NCBI RefSeq assembly: GCF_963678975.1
Contig: NC_089272.1
Location: 3,902,359 to 3,966,358, forward strand
Length of the DNA: 64,000 nucleotides
Reading direction: 5' to 3'
DNA from: Dysidea avara
Lineage: Eukaryota > Porifera > Demospongiae > Dictyoceratida > Dysideidae
The notes under the pieces were generated by a model. The model had not been told where the DNA came from. It made no database searches and was given only the letters and a program-made list of their open reading frames with translations. Positions 11,690-21,959 of the stretch are shown in pieces; within the stretch, counting starts at the first letter, position 1; the number at the start of each line of letters is the position of its first letter. A program made the position numbers and the translations under genes.

Positions 11690-11854
11690 CAGTGTGATTG
11701 AATACTCCTTGTACTACATGGGGATTTTTTTTTGTCATTTACACCTGATCAGCTGCAAAGCTACAATGCAGCCCGTACAAATGCATTTTTCCCATTTTGT
11801 CACATCAAAACTTTTTCCACACCAACACTTTCTTAGCCTAAGCTATAGTTGTCT

Positions 11855-12241
11855 TAGTTTCGAGGCGCCCGGCCACTTCAAATAGCATAGACCCTTTACA
11901 AATAGTAATGCGTAAGATTTCAAAAGACTCGCGGCTCCGGCGCGGTAATTCATCTAGTGTAGTAATAGCTAATCATTTTTTAAAATTTTACATCCGGTGT
12001 CCCCTGAGGTGAGTTTAGCGCTTAAAATCATAGCGAAAACAGGCATACAAACTCACCATTTCTGTTGGGCTCGCTTTAATGTTGCATAAGTAAAGTTGTG
12101 CCATCGGGTTGGTGTTGGTGTTGCTATAACTGAGCGGATTTGGCTGCGGTTGTCGAGACGTAACCGTATATCGACAGTATCTATGCGTAAACATATAGTA
12201 CTTCCGTAGTCTTTTATATAGGGTCGGGAGCTGCGAGACTA
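11855..12241. mobile_element. Miniature element, TAGTCTCG-end family
   Basis: Left end TAGTTTCGAGGCGCCCGGCC; right end, reversed, TAGTCTCGCAGCTCCCGACC. It interrupts the duplicated block exactly where copy 1 reads GGTTGTCTATAAATA. The flanking 9-mers TAGTTGTCT and CATTTGCCT match at 6 of 9, a plausible decayed 9-bp duplication as in the relative at 53818. It is more GC-rich than its surroundings. Confidence 0.65.
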
Positions 12242-12521
12242 CATTTGCCTATAAATACGTTGGCCATTTGTGCTTAATTGTTGTGCAAATAGCTACAGTA
12301 AAAATATATGTATAGTTTCTACTCAAAGCTTATAAGCAAGGTGACAGTAATCTCCAACTAGCTAGTGGCTATATTGAGACTGATATAATTGCATGGGAAT
12401 GGCACGACTGAGCATCATACTCATCATCTTACTGTGTAAGTTACCAAGAGGTTAACTATCATAATACATGTAATAGCATAGTACACTGTAAAAACGATTT
12501 TGTCAAATTGTTTGTTAACTA

Positions 12522-12587
12522 CCACCGTTTCGTAATTCACTGAGTTGGGCAAGTTTTTGTATCCAAACAACAGGTACGAAACGGTGG
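12522..12587. mobile_element. 66-bp miniature inverted-repeat element, TA target
   Basis: Arms CCACCGTTTCGTA (12522-12534) and TACGAAACGGTGG (12575-12587), perfect over 13 bp, flanked by TA. It is nested in the left part of the larger TA-target element. Confidence 0.6.
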
Positions 12588-12594
12588 TATTGAT

Positions 12595-13150
12595 TTGATT
12601 TGATTTATAATTTAAACTCAAATCAGTCGGCATAGCCGTTCTTCCCTGGCCGAGGAAACATACAACAGAACACAAATACATACACTTACAACCATGAAAA
12701 TGCATAACATAATTTATACACACAATCAGTTAGTCAATAAATGTGAAATTAAGTGGAAGAAAAATCTTGTGCCATCACCATGTCCTCAGGAAGACTGTTC
12801 CACCATTGTGCGGTCTTGAAACGAAATAAATCTCTGAACAAAGGAAAGATGACAACGGACTGGCTGAACAAACAATGCAGATGATCTTGTCCCATATGAA
12901 TGTTTCTGCCCAAGCACAATAGGTGGGTACTGCATACGCTGGAACTCAAACAAGTTGTGCATAGCACACAAGCTGCGATGCTGAACCAAAAGCTCAAATG
13001 GAAACCAGTTCAGTGCTGGATAGTGATGTCTTACATGATCATACTTATACAGATCCCTACAGAGACATACAGTATGGTTTTGCATTTGCTGCAGCCTCTG
13101 AAGGTGATACTATACTGGGAAAGTGAAGGGCCCCAAACTGACAGTGAATA
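12595..13150 (-). mobile_element. Non-LTR retrotransposon 3' end, RT C-terminal relic
   Basis: Minus-strand reading QRLQQMQNHTVCLCRDLYKY, then HYPALNWFPFELLVQHRSLC, and after one frame change RFKTAQWWNSLPEDM. These are typical RT C-terminal phrases. The low-coordinate end has an (AATCA)n-like tail (12595-12625), as expected for a 3' terminus. Confidence 0.8.
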
Positions 13151-13624
13151 AAGTAAATGAGAGAGCACCAAACTTTCAGTAAGAGTTTTCAACAAATCTT
13201 CTTTGATCACATGTATAAGATAACAAACAGTTTGTTAAAATGACAAAATTATTTTTACAGTGTATAACTGCATTATATAGTGCTAATTTGTTGATCGGTG
13301 ATGGCTAGATCCAGTAGCTACTGGTGAAGATACTTACACTAAATAATTGTAAAAGATTTACCATATTTGGAACCACGATTGCAGTTGTACTGTGGTTGTT
13401 GCTGTAATAAAAATCATTGTTACCTTTTATGTTGTTGAGGAAAATAAAGCAAAACTAATAAGATGGAAGTTATAGGCATATATTTATTGGTACAAAACAG
13501 TGTAATGAGCTGCTGTTGCTGAGTCATAAACTGCATGGGAGTATACCCTATAGCTATCCCTATATCTCCCTGTGTCTGCCAATGTTGCTAATAAAAAAAC
13601 TTTGTAACAGATGACAGTAGCTGT

Positions 13625-14147
13625 CAGTGTTGGGCAAGTTACTTGTAAAAAGTAACTATAGTTACATATTACATATTACTTGCAACTGAAGTATTTAGTT
13701 ACAGTTACATATTACCCATAAAATAAAGTAACTATAATACTGAATATTACATATTATATTACTTTGTGTCCACAGCCTTAAGCTGTCACGTGTGAAACTA
13801 TCACCTTATCACGTGACATAATTTCCTTGTTGGACAATGTGCAAATCTTGGTTATAAGTAAGAAGCTGGTGAATAAGCTTCGTTCAGTAGGCTTCATTAC
13901 TTCATTGTGGCTAGGCGTTACTCAGTGGATTACTAACGAGATTAGTAACTTCGTTAATTGTAGTAATATTATTACATAATATTAGACTCGTTACAGTAAC
14001 TATATTACGTAAGTAACGCGTTACATTAGTAAGTAAAATAACGTGAGTTATATTACCTGTTTTTATAGCGTATTTCATTATATTACTTAGTTACCACAAA
14101 AATATTACATAACGCGTTACATAAGTAATGCGTTACTCCCAACACTG
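13625..14147. mobile_element. hAT-like MITE, copy 1
   Basis: Left end CAGTGTTGGGCAAGTTACTT, right end CTCCCAACACTG, perfect 8-bp duplication GTAGCTGT (13617-13624 and 14148-14155). The interior is dominated by GTTACTTA/TAAGTAAC-type words. It is inserted in the B2 pseudogene exon; a second copy in inverted orientation lies at 19625. Confidence 0.93.
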
Positions 14148-14449
14148 GTAGCTGTTGCCATTCATGCATGACAAATAACTTCATATAATTTTCATTTGTA
14201 TGTGAATTATTCTCACTGTGTACATAGTTTGCAAACTGCTTGTAATATTAATATGAACTCTTGCTAATATGCTGAAAAACATAAGTGCTACTTGTACAAT
14301 TCAAGCACGAGATCAAGCCACATTCGTCCATTGCAGAATGGTATTATGCATGTCCTTCCCCGGCATAAACGCCTAAGTCTTCCCACAGAGGTTAATACTC
14401 TCAGCCACATCACTGTATATCCTGCAATATCCAACACAAATGCAGCAAA

Positions 14450-15016
14450 TAGGCCTGCGTCAAAAAGTAGACTTTTATGCATCAACCCAGCTATAGACTT
14501 GTACACTTCTTTTGTATGTATCTGTGCATATATGTACTCCCAAATGGAGGTCTGCACAGTATCAAAAGTATATAATGGGGAGGGAGGCCCTCCCCATTAT
14601 ATACTCTTGACAGTATTAATAATAAATAAATAAATATGCAAGCATATTAAATAAAAAGCATAATTGACTAGAGTGGTATGCTAGCATATTAGGTGGATAT
14701 TTCAAACTATGGAGCTTCATTCCATGAATAATCTCTCATAAAGCAGTCAGTGGAAAGTGCAAATTGTAATAGGACACTCAGTACATAGCTCCTTAGACCG
14801 ATACTCTCTAATAAAACAGTCACCTTGTAGTGGAATACTTTAATAGAGCATTCACTGATTAAAATGTTCCAAGATTAATTGTAAGAAATGTTGCTAACCT
14901 AGGAGCATAATACAAGCATAATGGGATCACTGAAGAGCATGATAAGTGAAATTTTGGGGAAAATCTTGAAAGTATTTTGGGTAAAATTTTGAACATAGCT
15001 ATTTGACTCAGGCCTA
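14450..15016. mobile_element. hAT-like element with TAGGCCTG ends
   Basis: Left end TAGGCCTGCGTCAAAAAGTA, right end reversed TAGGCCTGAGTCAAATAGCT, 8-bp duplication GCAGCAAA (14442-14449 and 15017-15024). It splits C2 exactly at a site present intact in C1 (GCAACAAAC near 3577). Inside are a strong hairpin and three copies of the ACTCTAATARAGCAGTCA motif. No coding capacity. Confidence 0.88.
14567..14605. repeat. Perfect 18-bp hairpin with 3-base loop
   Basis: AGTATATAATGGGGAGGG and its exact complement around AGG, inside the hAT-like element. Perfect arms in an otherwise decayed element suggest recent formation. Confidence 0.85.
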
Positions 15017-15119
15017 GCAGCAAACAAATAAAATCAAAATCACAGTATTACACTTGCAATATAAGTATGTGTATAAATTCACACAATAAAGCAGTGAAAT
15101 TAAAGGATAGCAGCTTTGA

Positions 15120-15253
15120 CTTGCTGCATCCTATATTTATTTTTTAAAACTCTAATTTGGCCACCTTGTTTGCTCTATACACTGACTATTAGAAAAGGTG
15201 GCCAAATTACCAGCCATTTAGAGTTAAAAGAAATCAATTTATGATGCAGCAAG
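15120..15253. mobile_element. 134-bp foldback element
   Basis: Ends CTTGCTGCATC and GATGCAGCAAG; inner arms also pair (ATTTGGCCACCTT with AAGGTGGCCAAAT, and AACTCTAA with the TTTAGAGTT side). It replaces the start of C2 exon 1. No clear target duplication. Confidence 0.75.
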
Positions 15254-16050
15254 AGTGAATGTAGAACACAACTGAAAGATAAAGGTTCAATGTTAAACTA
15301 TTTGTTAATTTCAATTAGTTGTATATAAACATTCATTCTTGGCCGCTTCAGATATCAGTTATTTTAATTGCCAGTTACTTTCATCGGTGCACTTGTTTTA
15401 CAGCCATGCAAGATATTCTTGCAAGGATTAAAAACTTTAGTAATTATATAGTTAGTTGGATTAAGATTGATTTTTGATCGCTCCAGGTATCAGCACCTTA
15501 AGTTACCAGTTATTTTTTACTTTTATTTTATTATTATTATTAAAGCTTTACAGTGGCCTGCACTGAAGAACATGTGCTGCAGCCTTTGGATTAACCTAAC
15601 CTAACACACTGGAACTGGAGACTTAAATATTACATGGCCTAGCTAACAATAAGGTGAAACAGAAAAGGGTCAAAGAAAGGAAAAAAATCTTTCATGAAGT
15701 CTTTCTCTACTACAGAGCTGTTTATACTTTGGGTTACACGTACATGTAGTTTCTTGGACACACCATTTTTACAGCATACTGTAGGTGTTTTTGGGTTGAT
15801 ATAAACTAAGCCCCACAATCAATACTATAAATAGGAGCTCATAATTATAAGTGCCGCAAGGTGAAATAAGCTCCTGGCCAAAGAGTACAGCCACACAACA
15901 CTGGTGTGACCTAACAGTGCGAATATCCAAATGTCATAGAAGTCTAAAACATATGAATGACAAATTGACAATTAATAATTATCAACAGCGACCTCCTCCA
16001 TAATAACTATTGGTCTCTAATTAGCACAAAATTTCTGATGTGACAAAAAC
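15254..16050. other. Non-genic, with a short internal duplication and a SINE-like end
   Basis: Two similar stretches (GGCCGCTTCAGATATCAGTT near 15342 and GATCGCTCCAGGTATCAGCA near 15477) form a diverged tandem duplication. From 15525, TTTATTATTATTATTAAAGC leads into CTTTACAGTGGCCTGCACTG, resembling the reversed 3' end of the SINE-like element at 43455. No gene. Confidence 0.4.
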
Positions 16051-16371
16051 TTAATAACATGTTGTATTATAGTGGGAAAGTTTTATTGCAACAAGTTTGA
16101 TGTATGTGCATTGTGCATGGTGTTGGACTTGACCCATGACTACATACAGTGTAGTAATTGACATTAAAATTGTATGCAAAACTACACTTTGCTTTATAGC
16201 TAGCCAGCTTGCATAGTTGTTAATCATCACATACCCAGAAAGTCTTGGCAATATATTTTTTGAACAATGACAGTTTAAAAAGTTCAACGGAAAGAAATGT
16301 ATGTACTGATCTGCATACACAACGTTGGGAATAGTAACACTTTTATATGATAATAATAGTAGTTTAGCCAC
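16051..16371 (-). CDS. Unidentified 106-codon open frame
   Basis: Open on the minus strand with an ATG start. The translation is hydrophobic and unremarkable, with no recognised motif, and no splice partner was found. In AT-rich DNA this length can occur by chance. Low confidence that it is a gene. Confidence 0.12.
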   Translation of the reverse strand: MAKLLLLSYKSVTIPNVVYADQYIHFFPLNFLNCHCSKNILPRLSGYVMINNYASWLAIKQSVVLHTILMSITTLYVVMGQVQHHAQCTYIKLVAIKLSHYNTTCY

Positions 16372-16428
16372 ATACTACAGTTTTTGGGCTTCTAAGTAAT
16401 ATGACATGTTGCTATTTATAGTGTGGTA

Positions 16429-16844
16429 CAGTGGAACCTCCTTTTGTCCAGATAGCCATGGCCTGTAGTCCATTTACAATAATGAAGTTTTGGATGGATG
16501 AAAAACATAAATATTCTCTGTACTATATGGATGAAAGCACATTCAAGGAGGGGACCTAAAGTTAGGTTGTTGTTTATCAGTTAGGTAGCTTGTTTATTCT
16601 ACTATTAATAACCACCACTTGGTTGCTAGAGATAATAAATTTTCCAGTGCATAGGACTGGAGTGACCATGAATGCTTCCCCCTTTGTCCACTAAACTGCA
16701 TAGCACTAACTGATAACATTAATAACATTACTTGTATTTAATTCAGTTACTGTGCCATATTAACATACATTTCTTAGTTACGGACATTTCTGAGATACAG
16801 ACATTAGTATACACCAGAGTTCCCAGATAAGAGAGGATCCACTG
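16429..16844. mobile_element. pogo/Tigger-type MITE
   Basis: Ends CAGTGGAACCTCCTTTTGTC and, reversed, CAGTGGATCCTCTCTTATC, flanked by TA. CAGTGGAACCTC with a TA target is the hallmark terminus of animal pogo/Tigger elements of the Tc1/mariner superfamily. The interior has no coding remnant that I recognise. Confidence 0.85.
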
Positions 16845-17034
16845 TAAAATAATTATTGTGGTATCATTGCTTCAATAAATGTATGTCTTCATTAACTATT
16901 TTATAGAAAAAGATTAGCTTGATATTGATACAATGTTGTCCGTCACAACATGGCTGACACACATATTGCTCTGTGTTTGCCAGATACACTAACTTGCTAT
17001 TTTACTCAGTAACAATGTCAGTATCATTGCTACT

Positions 17035-17379
17035 CTAATCATTAGGAATAGTAACCAAATCATCCACATCATATTCCATTACAATGGGATAGTCACCACA
17101 AATACAGTACAGTATGCCACACAAGAAGGCATGCTTTACAAACACTAAATGTAAAATGTTTATATAACTTGACATAATTTTAGAAGCTCTGGTGAGAAAA
17201 AAATTGTTCTGATGTGTGCATGAACCAGCACTTATAAGACTTTCTATATAGTCAGGTATAAATTGATGAACGCCCAGCCAGTCCACCATATGTTCTGCAA
17301 TCTTCATTGTGTTCACATTTATCTGTGGAAAGATGGATTGTTTCAAACAGCTGCTAATCTTTAATATTCTGGTTTCCAT
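17035..17379 (-). CDS. Unidentified 114-codon open frame
   Basis: Minus-strand frame starting METRILKISSCLKQ and containing AEHMVDWLGVHQFIPDYIES, which reads like a folded soluble protein rather than random AT-rich sequence. No family recognised. It might be an exon of an unseen gene or a transposon remnant. The acidic tail MEYDVDDLVTIPND ends at a stop. Confidence 0.3.
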   Translation of the reverse strand: METRILKISSCLKQSIFPQINVNTMKIAEHMVDWLGVHQFIPDYIESLISAGSCTHQNNFFLTRASKIMSSYINILHLVFVKHAFLCGILYCICGDYPIVMEYDVDDLVTIPND

Positions 17380-17579
17380 TGCTGATATGGTAAAAGATTT
17401 AAGTTTGGGGTGCAGGAATTATGCTCAGGACCATCCCTTGTCAAGTAAACTTAATTAGAAGTGTTTTAATCAAGTAGCCATGATGCAGCCAGCTGCTGCT
17501 AGTGCTAGTATTATTGTTTATAAATGTGTTTAATTGGCTATAACTTAAAATTCCAAAGTCTGACCACTAATTAATTTCG

Positions 17580-17770
17580 TGGTGTTAAAGTTGGGCTATA
17601 TAATATTATGTGACTGGATTTGCTAAAGAGGGTCTTCCACATGTATCCAATTTGCCAAATTTGATGACTCATAACTTCAGATTGAAAAATATTGACTTAA
17701 ACTTTAGTCAGTAGTTAGCACTAATAATATGTTTAATAGAAAGAGAATTTTTCAGGTCAAAATAGCTAGT
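17580..17770. repeat. Dispersed repeat, copy 1
   Basis: Similar to 23105-23260: GATTTGCTAAAGAGGGTCTT, GACTCATAACTTCAGATTG, TTAGTCAGTAGTTAGCA and AATATGTTTAA occur in the same order in both. Ends not defined. Confidence 0.7.
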
Positions 17771-18162
17771 GAAAAGTTAATTGTACATAGTTACAAGAGA
17801 CACTGCAATTCATGTCTTATGATTCAGCTTATTCCCAATAAAACTAAAGTGGGTAGCTACCAAAATAAAGTTTGCCGTATAAAGTTACAAGATACTGTAA
17901 CAGCTATAGCTTGCAACTTCAGACCCTCCAACTTGATGTGATCCAAGACTTGTATAAGCAAAAGCCACTGAAATATATAGATGCAATTGCCAGCTCACAT
18001 AACAGCAAGCAAGTAACAACCGCAAAATACTACAGGTATACACCATTTACACTGTATTTATACAACAAAACTTTGTAAACAGTGTCATTGGGACATGAGC
18101 CCTGATATGTACGTAGTTGTTACTAGTGGTGTAAACTCACAACTTATCTTGTAAGGCTTACA

Positions 18163-18812
18163 ATGAGACTCTTGTTCATCACCTTGTGTAATTACGACAA
18201 GTATACCTGTATTATAGTTGTTGGATATAACTTGACTGTATACAAATTTTCTTTTATGATAGTTCTTTGTTGCATTGGAATTGGCTACTGTGAGCCTGAG
18301 TGTGGCAGCAAATATTGCAATACATGGACTGACTACTATAACAATGAAGATTTGTGCAGAACAAAAGGAGGAGTTGATAAGGCCACTATGATAGTGCTAA
18401 GCCAGATACCCCTCCCAGGTTTAAGCAGTTTCTACAGTAGGAAACATTATGATTTAATATTTGAAGTAATTCATGGGATCAGTACAATAATCTTAACTTG
18501 TGTGGCCTGCGCAGTGAACGATTCACGTCATAATGATTGTACAGGGTGTGGAGTATGCATGATTTGGATAATTGTAATTGTTGACATAATGAAGATAGTT
18601 GAAACATTTATTAAGGGAATTTGGGGGGAGTTCATTATCATCATTATCTCATTCATATTCTCATGCTGTTCATGGGTGTAGAAGAGAGAATAAATTGCCC
18701 CCGTGCTGCATGGTTCCTAACAGCATCATTAACAGTGATGGAATGGATAAGGCACTTCGTCAACGTGAGGATTGACTGGGAGTTGGATGTAAATGGATGT
18801 AAACTTCTGTAA
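18163..18812 (+). pseudogene. A3: type-A paralog with one frameshift
   Basis: Exon 1 is 18163-18187 (MRLLFITL plus one base), the intron 18188-18262 (75 bp, GTAATT...GATAG), exon 2 from 18263. It is about 90% like A1 and supplies the signal exon that A1 lacks. Relative to A1 about 7 bp are missing after CATGG near 18675, producing a TAG at 18679-18681; the former frame continues to TAA at 18810-18812 with the normal DVNGCKLL end. The product would lose the last hydrophobic segment. It could still make a shorter protein, since everything before the break looks intact. Confidence 0.75.
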
Positions 18813-20755
18813 GAATAGTACAGAAATTGTATCTGGCAATAGCATATAGTGTAACAGAGTGTGTAGTAGGTTTTTTAGGTGAAGATACATGTAAGTATGA
18901 TGTAATTATATTTTGAGGTGTCGTTACTGTATACTTTTCTACATGGTCAACATATCAGCTTCTTATTTCTCAGGGAAGTATTACACTTATTAAGTAATTT
19001 TTCAACATACGTATCACACACACATATATACGTATCATGGCCTTGCTCAAGTTTGTGAACTCTTGAGGAAACCCAGAAAGGGATCACTGGTTGATGTAAT
19101 ATAAACTAACTATTTCTGATGGTAGTTAAAGCACTTAGACAGATTTAAAACTTGAGATGAATTTGTCCTCTTCACAAAGAGATAAGGAAATTATTTGTGG
19201 AATATTGTTTATCACAGTATTATCAGAGATCACGAAGAATGTAGCAATGGTATTACTTGACCATGAATGTCCTTTCATGTAACTGTGACATATTTAATTA
19301 CGTATAATATAATGTCACATCATAGAATACACCAAATATAACCACAATGTATAACTTCATTAGTAGATGCATTCCACTTACAATGATTTTCAACACTATT
19401 GATTGATCATGATCACATTAACAATAGGAATAATCAAAGATGAGTCGTATAAATTGTACATCATGTGAGTGTGGTTTAGCTATACATGTAGGATTACAAC
19501 AAATCTTTTCATTGCTGCTCTACAGAGCTTGCAGTAGCAACTTTGTAATAAGAAAATCCCCAATCACATTTATACATTCATTTAGATTCCGTGGACTGAT
19601 AAAACCCAAATCATTGGACTCTTACAGTGTTGGGAGTAACGCGTTACGTAATATTATTACTTTTGTGGCAACTATTAGTAAGTAATATAGCGAAATACGC
19701 TATAAAAGCAGATAATATAACTCATGTTACTTTACTTACAAATGTAACGCGTTACCTAAGTAATATAGTTACTGTAACGAGTCTAATATTATGTAATATT
19801 ATTACTACAAGTAACGAAGTTACTAATATCCACAACAAAGTAACGAAGCCTATTGAATGAAGCTTATTCACCAGCTTCTTACTTATGACCAAGAGTTGCA
19901 CATTGTCCAACAACGCAATCATGTCACGTGATAAAGTGGTAGTTTCACACGTGACAGCTTAAGGCTGTGGACACAAAGTAATGTAATATGTAATATTATT
20001 ATAGTTACTTTATTTTATTAGTAATATGTAACTGTAACTAAATAGTTCAGTTGCAAGTAATATGTAATATGTAACTAGTTACGTTTACAAAGTAACTTGC
20101 CCAATACTGGACTCTTAATAGTAACCATGCAGTTAAAGTATATGTAATGTGAGAATCCTTATAGCATAGAGATGTAACTAAGCAACATGCATTCCCACTA
20201 ACATAGTAGATAGAGTTTCTGTATCAGTAAGGAACTCAACATATATTCTATGGCATCACTAGTACATGCTATTTACTATATTTCTCTCCAATAACATGCC
20301 AACTACCAAAAATTGCCACTTCCATGTCAGCATGTGTATGGTTATGAAACTTAGACTAATAGCTGGATTTACTACAATGCACATGCAGTGCTGGTCACTG
20401 TAAAGTGTTAACAACAATAACAATTGAATACTCCTTGTTAAATGCACTGTATCTTTAAAGTTAGTAACACACATACCATTTACTGCATGGGGAGATTTTT
20501 TGTCATTCACACCTGATCAGCTGCTATAATGAATATACTTATTACCACAATGCAAACCATTCTTCACATTTTGTCACATCAAAACTTTTGTCAGATCAAC
20601 ACTTTCTCAGTAAGCTAGTTGTCCATTAATACGTTGGCCATTTGTACTCGTTGCTCAAATACAGTAATATTGGTGTATGTAGCTTCTGTTAAAGCTTAAG
20701 CAAGGTAACAGTATTCTATTGCTAGTAGCTAGCTATATTATTGAGATAACTGGGA
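18813..20755. repeat. Segmentally duplicated intergenic block, copy 3
   Basis: Homologous in order to 691-2069, interrupted only by the hAT-like element at 19625. It ends with the conserved upstream region of a type-B gene. No separate gene. Confidence 0.8.
19625..20109. mobile_element. hAT-like MITE, copy 2 (inverted)
   Basis: Left end CAGTGTTGGGAGTAACGCG, right end GTAACTTGCCCAATACTG, 8-bp duplication GACTCTTA (19617-19624 and 20110-20117). The interior matches 13625-14147 in reverse, including the CACGTGA and CACACGTGACAGCTTAAGGC stretches. The homologous site near 7520 has a single GACTCTTA and no insert. Confidence 0.93.
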
Positions 20756-20845
20756 ATGGCAAGACTGCCTCATATATACATCATTTCACTGTGTAAGTTG
20801 CTAGGAGGTTTTATATAATTGCATTACGTATATTCTGTGTACTAG
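20756..20845 (+). pseudogene. B3: first exon and intron of a type-B gene, rest missing
   Basis: ATG GCA AGA CTG to GTAAGT (20756-20792, MARLPHIYIISL) matches B1 exon 1. The intron persists to an acceptor-like TACTAG near 20843, then homology stops and other sequence begins. Loss of exon 2 makes it non-functional. Confidence 0.8.
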
Positions 20846-20989
20846 GAAACAAATTTCACACTGACTCAACATTTCTATCATCCCAAATTATATTTATATT
20901 GCTGTTAAAAAATTATCAGAAAAGATCATTTGTAGGTGGTGGTGGTGGTATATTTATTGGTTTCAGAGACAGTTTCATTATTTTTTCAG

Positions 20990-21890
20990 ACCACCTAATA
21001 ATAATGCCATCCTTATTACTATATTGAATAACTCTCTATCAGAAATTTTCCAAAATGAGACATCACAATTGCCACAAATAATATTAGCAGGGACTTCAAT
21101 TTACCCTTGATAGATGATGTAGGGCAAGTGAATCCAAACTCAACATATAGTACTGACGTTAACCAATTATAGCTAGAGTGTCAATGAATTTGGATTGGAA
21201 CGGTTGGTTACAGAACCTACTCATGGAGGAAATATCCTCGAACTAATTTTCTCCTCTCACACTGAGTCATTGAAGTAATCCCTAGCATGCCAGATCATGA
21301 AGCTGTGTACTGTGAATTAACATTAAACAACAGACCTGAATCAGATGATATTGAATTTGAAAATCCAATAGTTTTGTACAACAGGGGTAATATGATCCAA
21401 TTTAAGACTAATTTATCAGCATTCCAAAATGGAATTTCTTTCCTCAGACCCATATTGCAATACCGTAGAAGTAAACTAAAAAGTTTCAAGCAGGCTATAA
21501 GCGGTTGCAATAACTGAAAATATACCACAGACAATGTCTAGAGCCACCAGAGAATTGTCATGGATAAATCGTAACATCAAGAGACAGTTTAAAAAAAACA
21601 ACAGAATAAGTTGTATAATAAAGCAAAGTATTTTACAAACAGAAGAAGCATGGCAGGACTATATACCATATAATTAAGAACAATATCACAACAGTTATCT
21701 GTGAGTCCCACAGGAAGTGCCAAAACAAGTGATGATGGTGAAATACATTATAAGAAGTTCTGGAGATATGTTAAAACTATTCGAAGAGATACTAATGGAA
21801 TAGGTTTAAAGATTCCTTTGTATACCACTCTGAAGGCCAGGCTGAGGAACTCAACAAACAATTCCAATCTGTAATGTTATAATGTGAAAG
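20990..21890 (+). mobile_element. Non-LTR retrotransposon relic, endonuclease part
   Basis: Broken plus-strand readings include IILAG (the strand leading to the GDFN catalytic motif, here ruined), NEFGLERLVTEPTHGGNILE with one frame change, LELIFSSHTESLK and PSMPDHEAVYCELTLN. This is the classic C-terminal half of an apurinic-type endonuclease with its DHxxV histidine. After it comes a decayed linker (HYKKFWRYVKTIRRDT). The RT is missing. Confidence 0.8.
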
Positions 21891-21959
21891 TATTGCAGCA
21901 AGTTCATTTCTGTTATTTTGACTTTGAATATTTTGACAATTAATAGTTAGAAATTCAAG

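Larger units (their letters stand above)
12484..13262. mobile_element. TA-target element with CACTGTAAAAA ends carrying retro debris
   Basis: The termini CACTGTAAAAACGATTTTGT and, reversed, CACTGTAAAAATAATTTTGT are flanked by TA on both sides. The inverted similarity continues through TGTTTGTTA. It sits inside the B2 intron, and the equivalent B1 intron lacks it. Inside are a 66-bp inverted-repeat element and a minus-strand RT remnant, so it was itself invaded. Confidence 0.75.
12399..14170 (+). pseudogene. B2: type-B paralog broken by deletion and two insertions
   Basis: Exon 1 (12399-12435, MARLSIILIILL) and its GTAAGT donor are intact. The intron carries the TA-target element 12484-13262. 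Exon 2 resumes near 13278 (TTTGTTGATCGGTGATGGC) but lacks about 160 bp of the N-terminal part and joins at the KDTYR-equivalent region near 13320. It then follows B1 with frameshifts through GAGCTGCTGTTGCTG to CAGATGACAGTAGCTGT, where a hAT-like element (13625-14147) is inserted in the last codons. The B1 copy near 2645 is the empty site. Confidence 0.85.
14262..15119 (-). pseudogene. C2: type-C paralog fragment split by an insertion
   Basis: 14270-14449 matches the part of C1 exon 2 around CCATTGCAGAATGGTATTAT (IPFCNGQ reversed) and the cysteine region. Homology resumes at 15017 with the C1 intron and exon 1 (CACTTGCAATATAAGTA, AGGATAGCAGCTTT). It ends where the foldback at 15120 replaces the start codon. 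The downstream membrane-spanning half is absent. Same position and orientation relative to B2 as C1 has to B1. Confidence 0.8.

Noticed and set aside
14567..14605. Strong GC hairpin as a transcription terminator
   Set aside because: No bacterial gene context; it is inside a MITE, so it is treated as an element feature.
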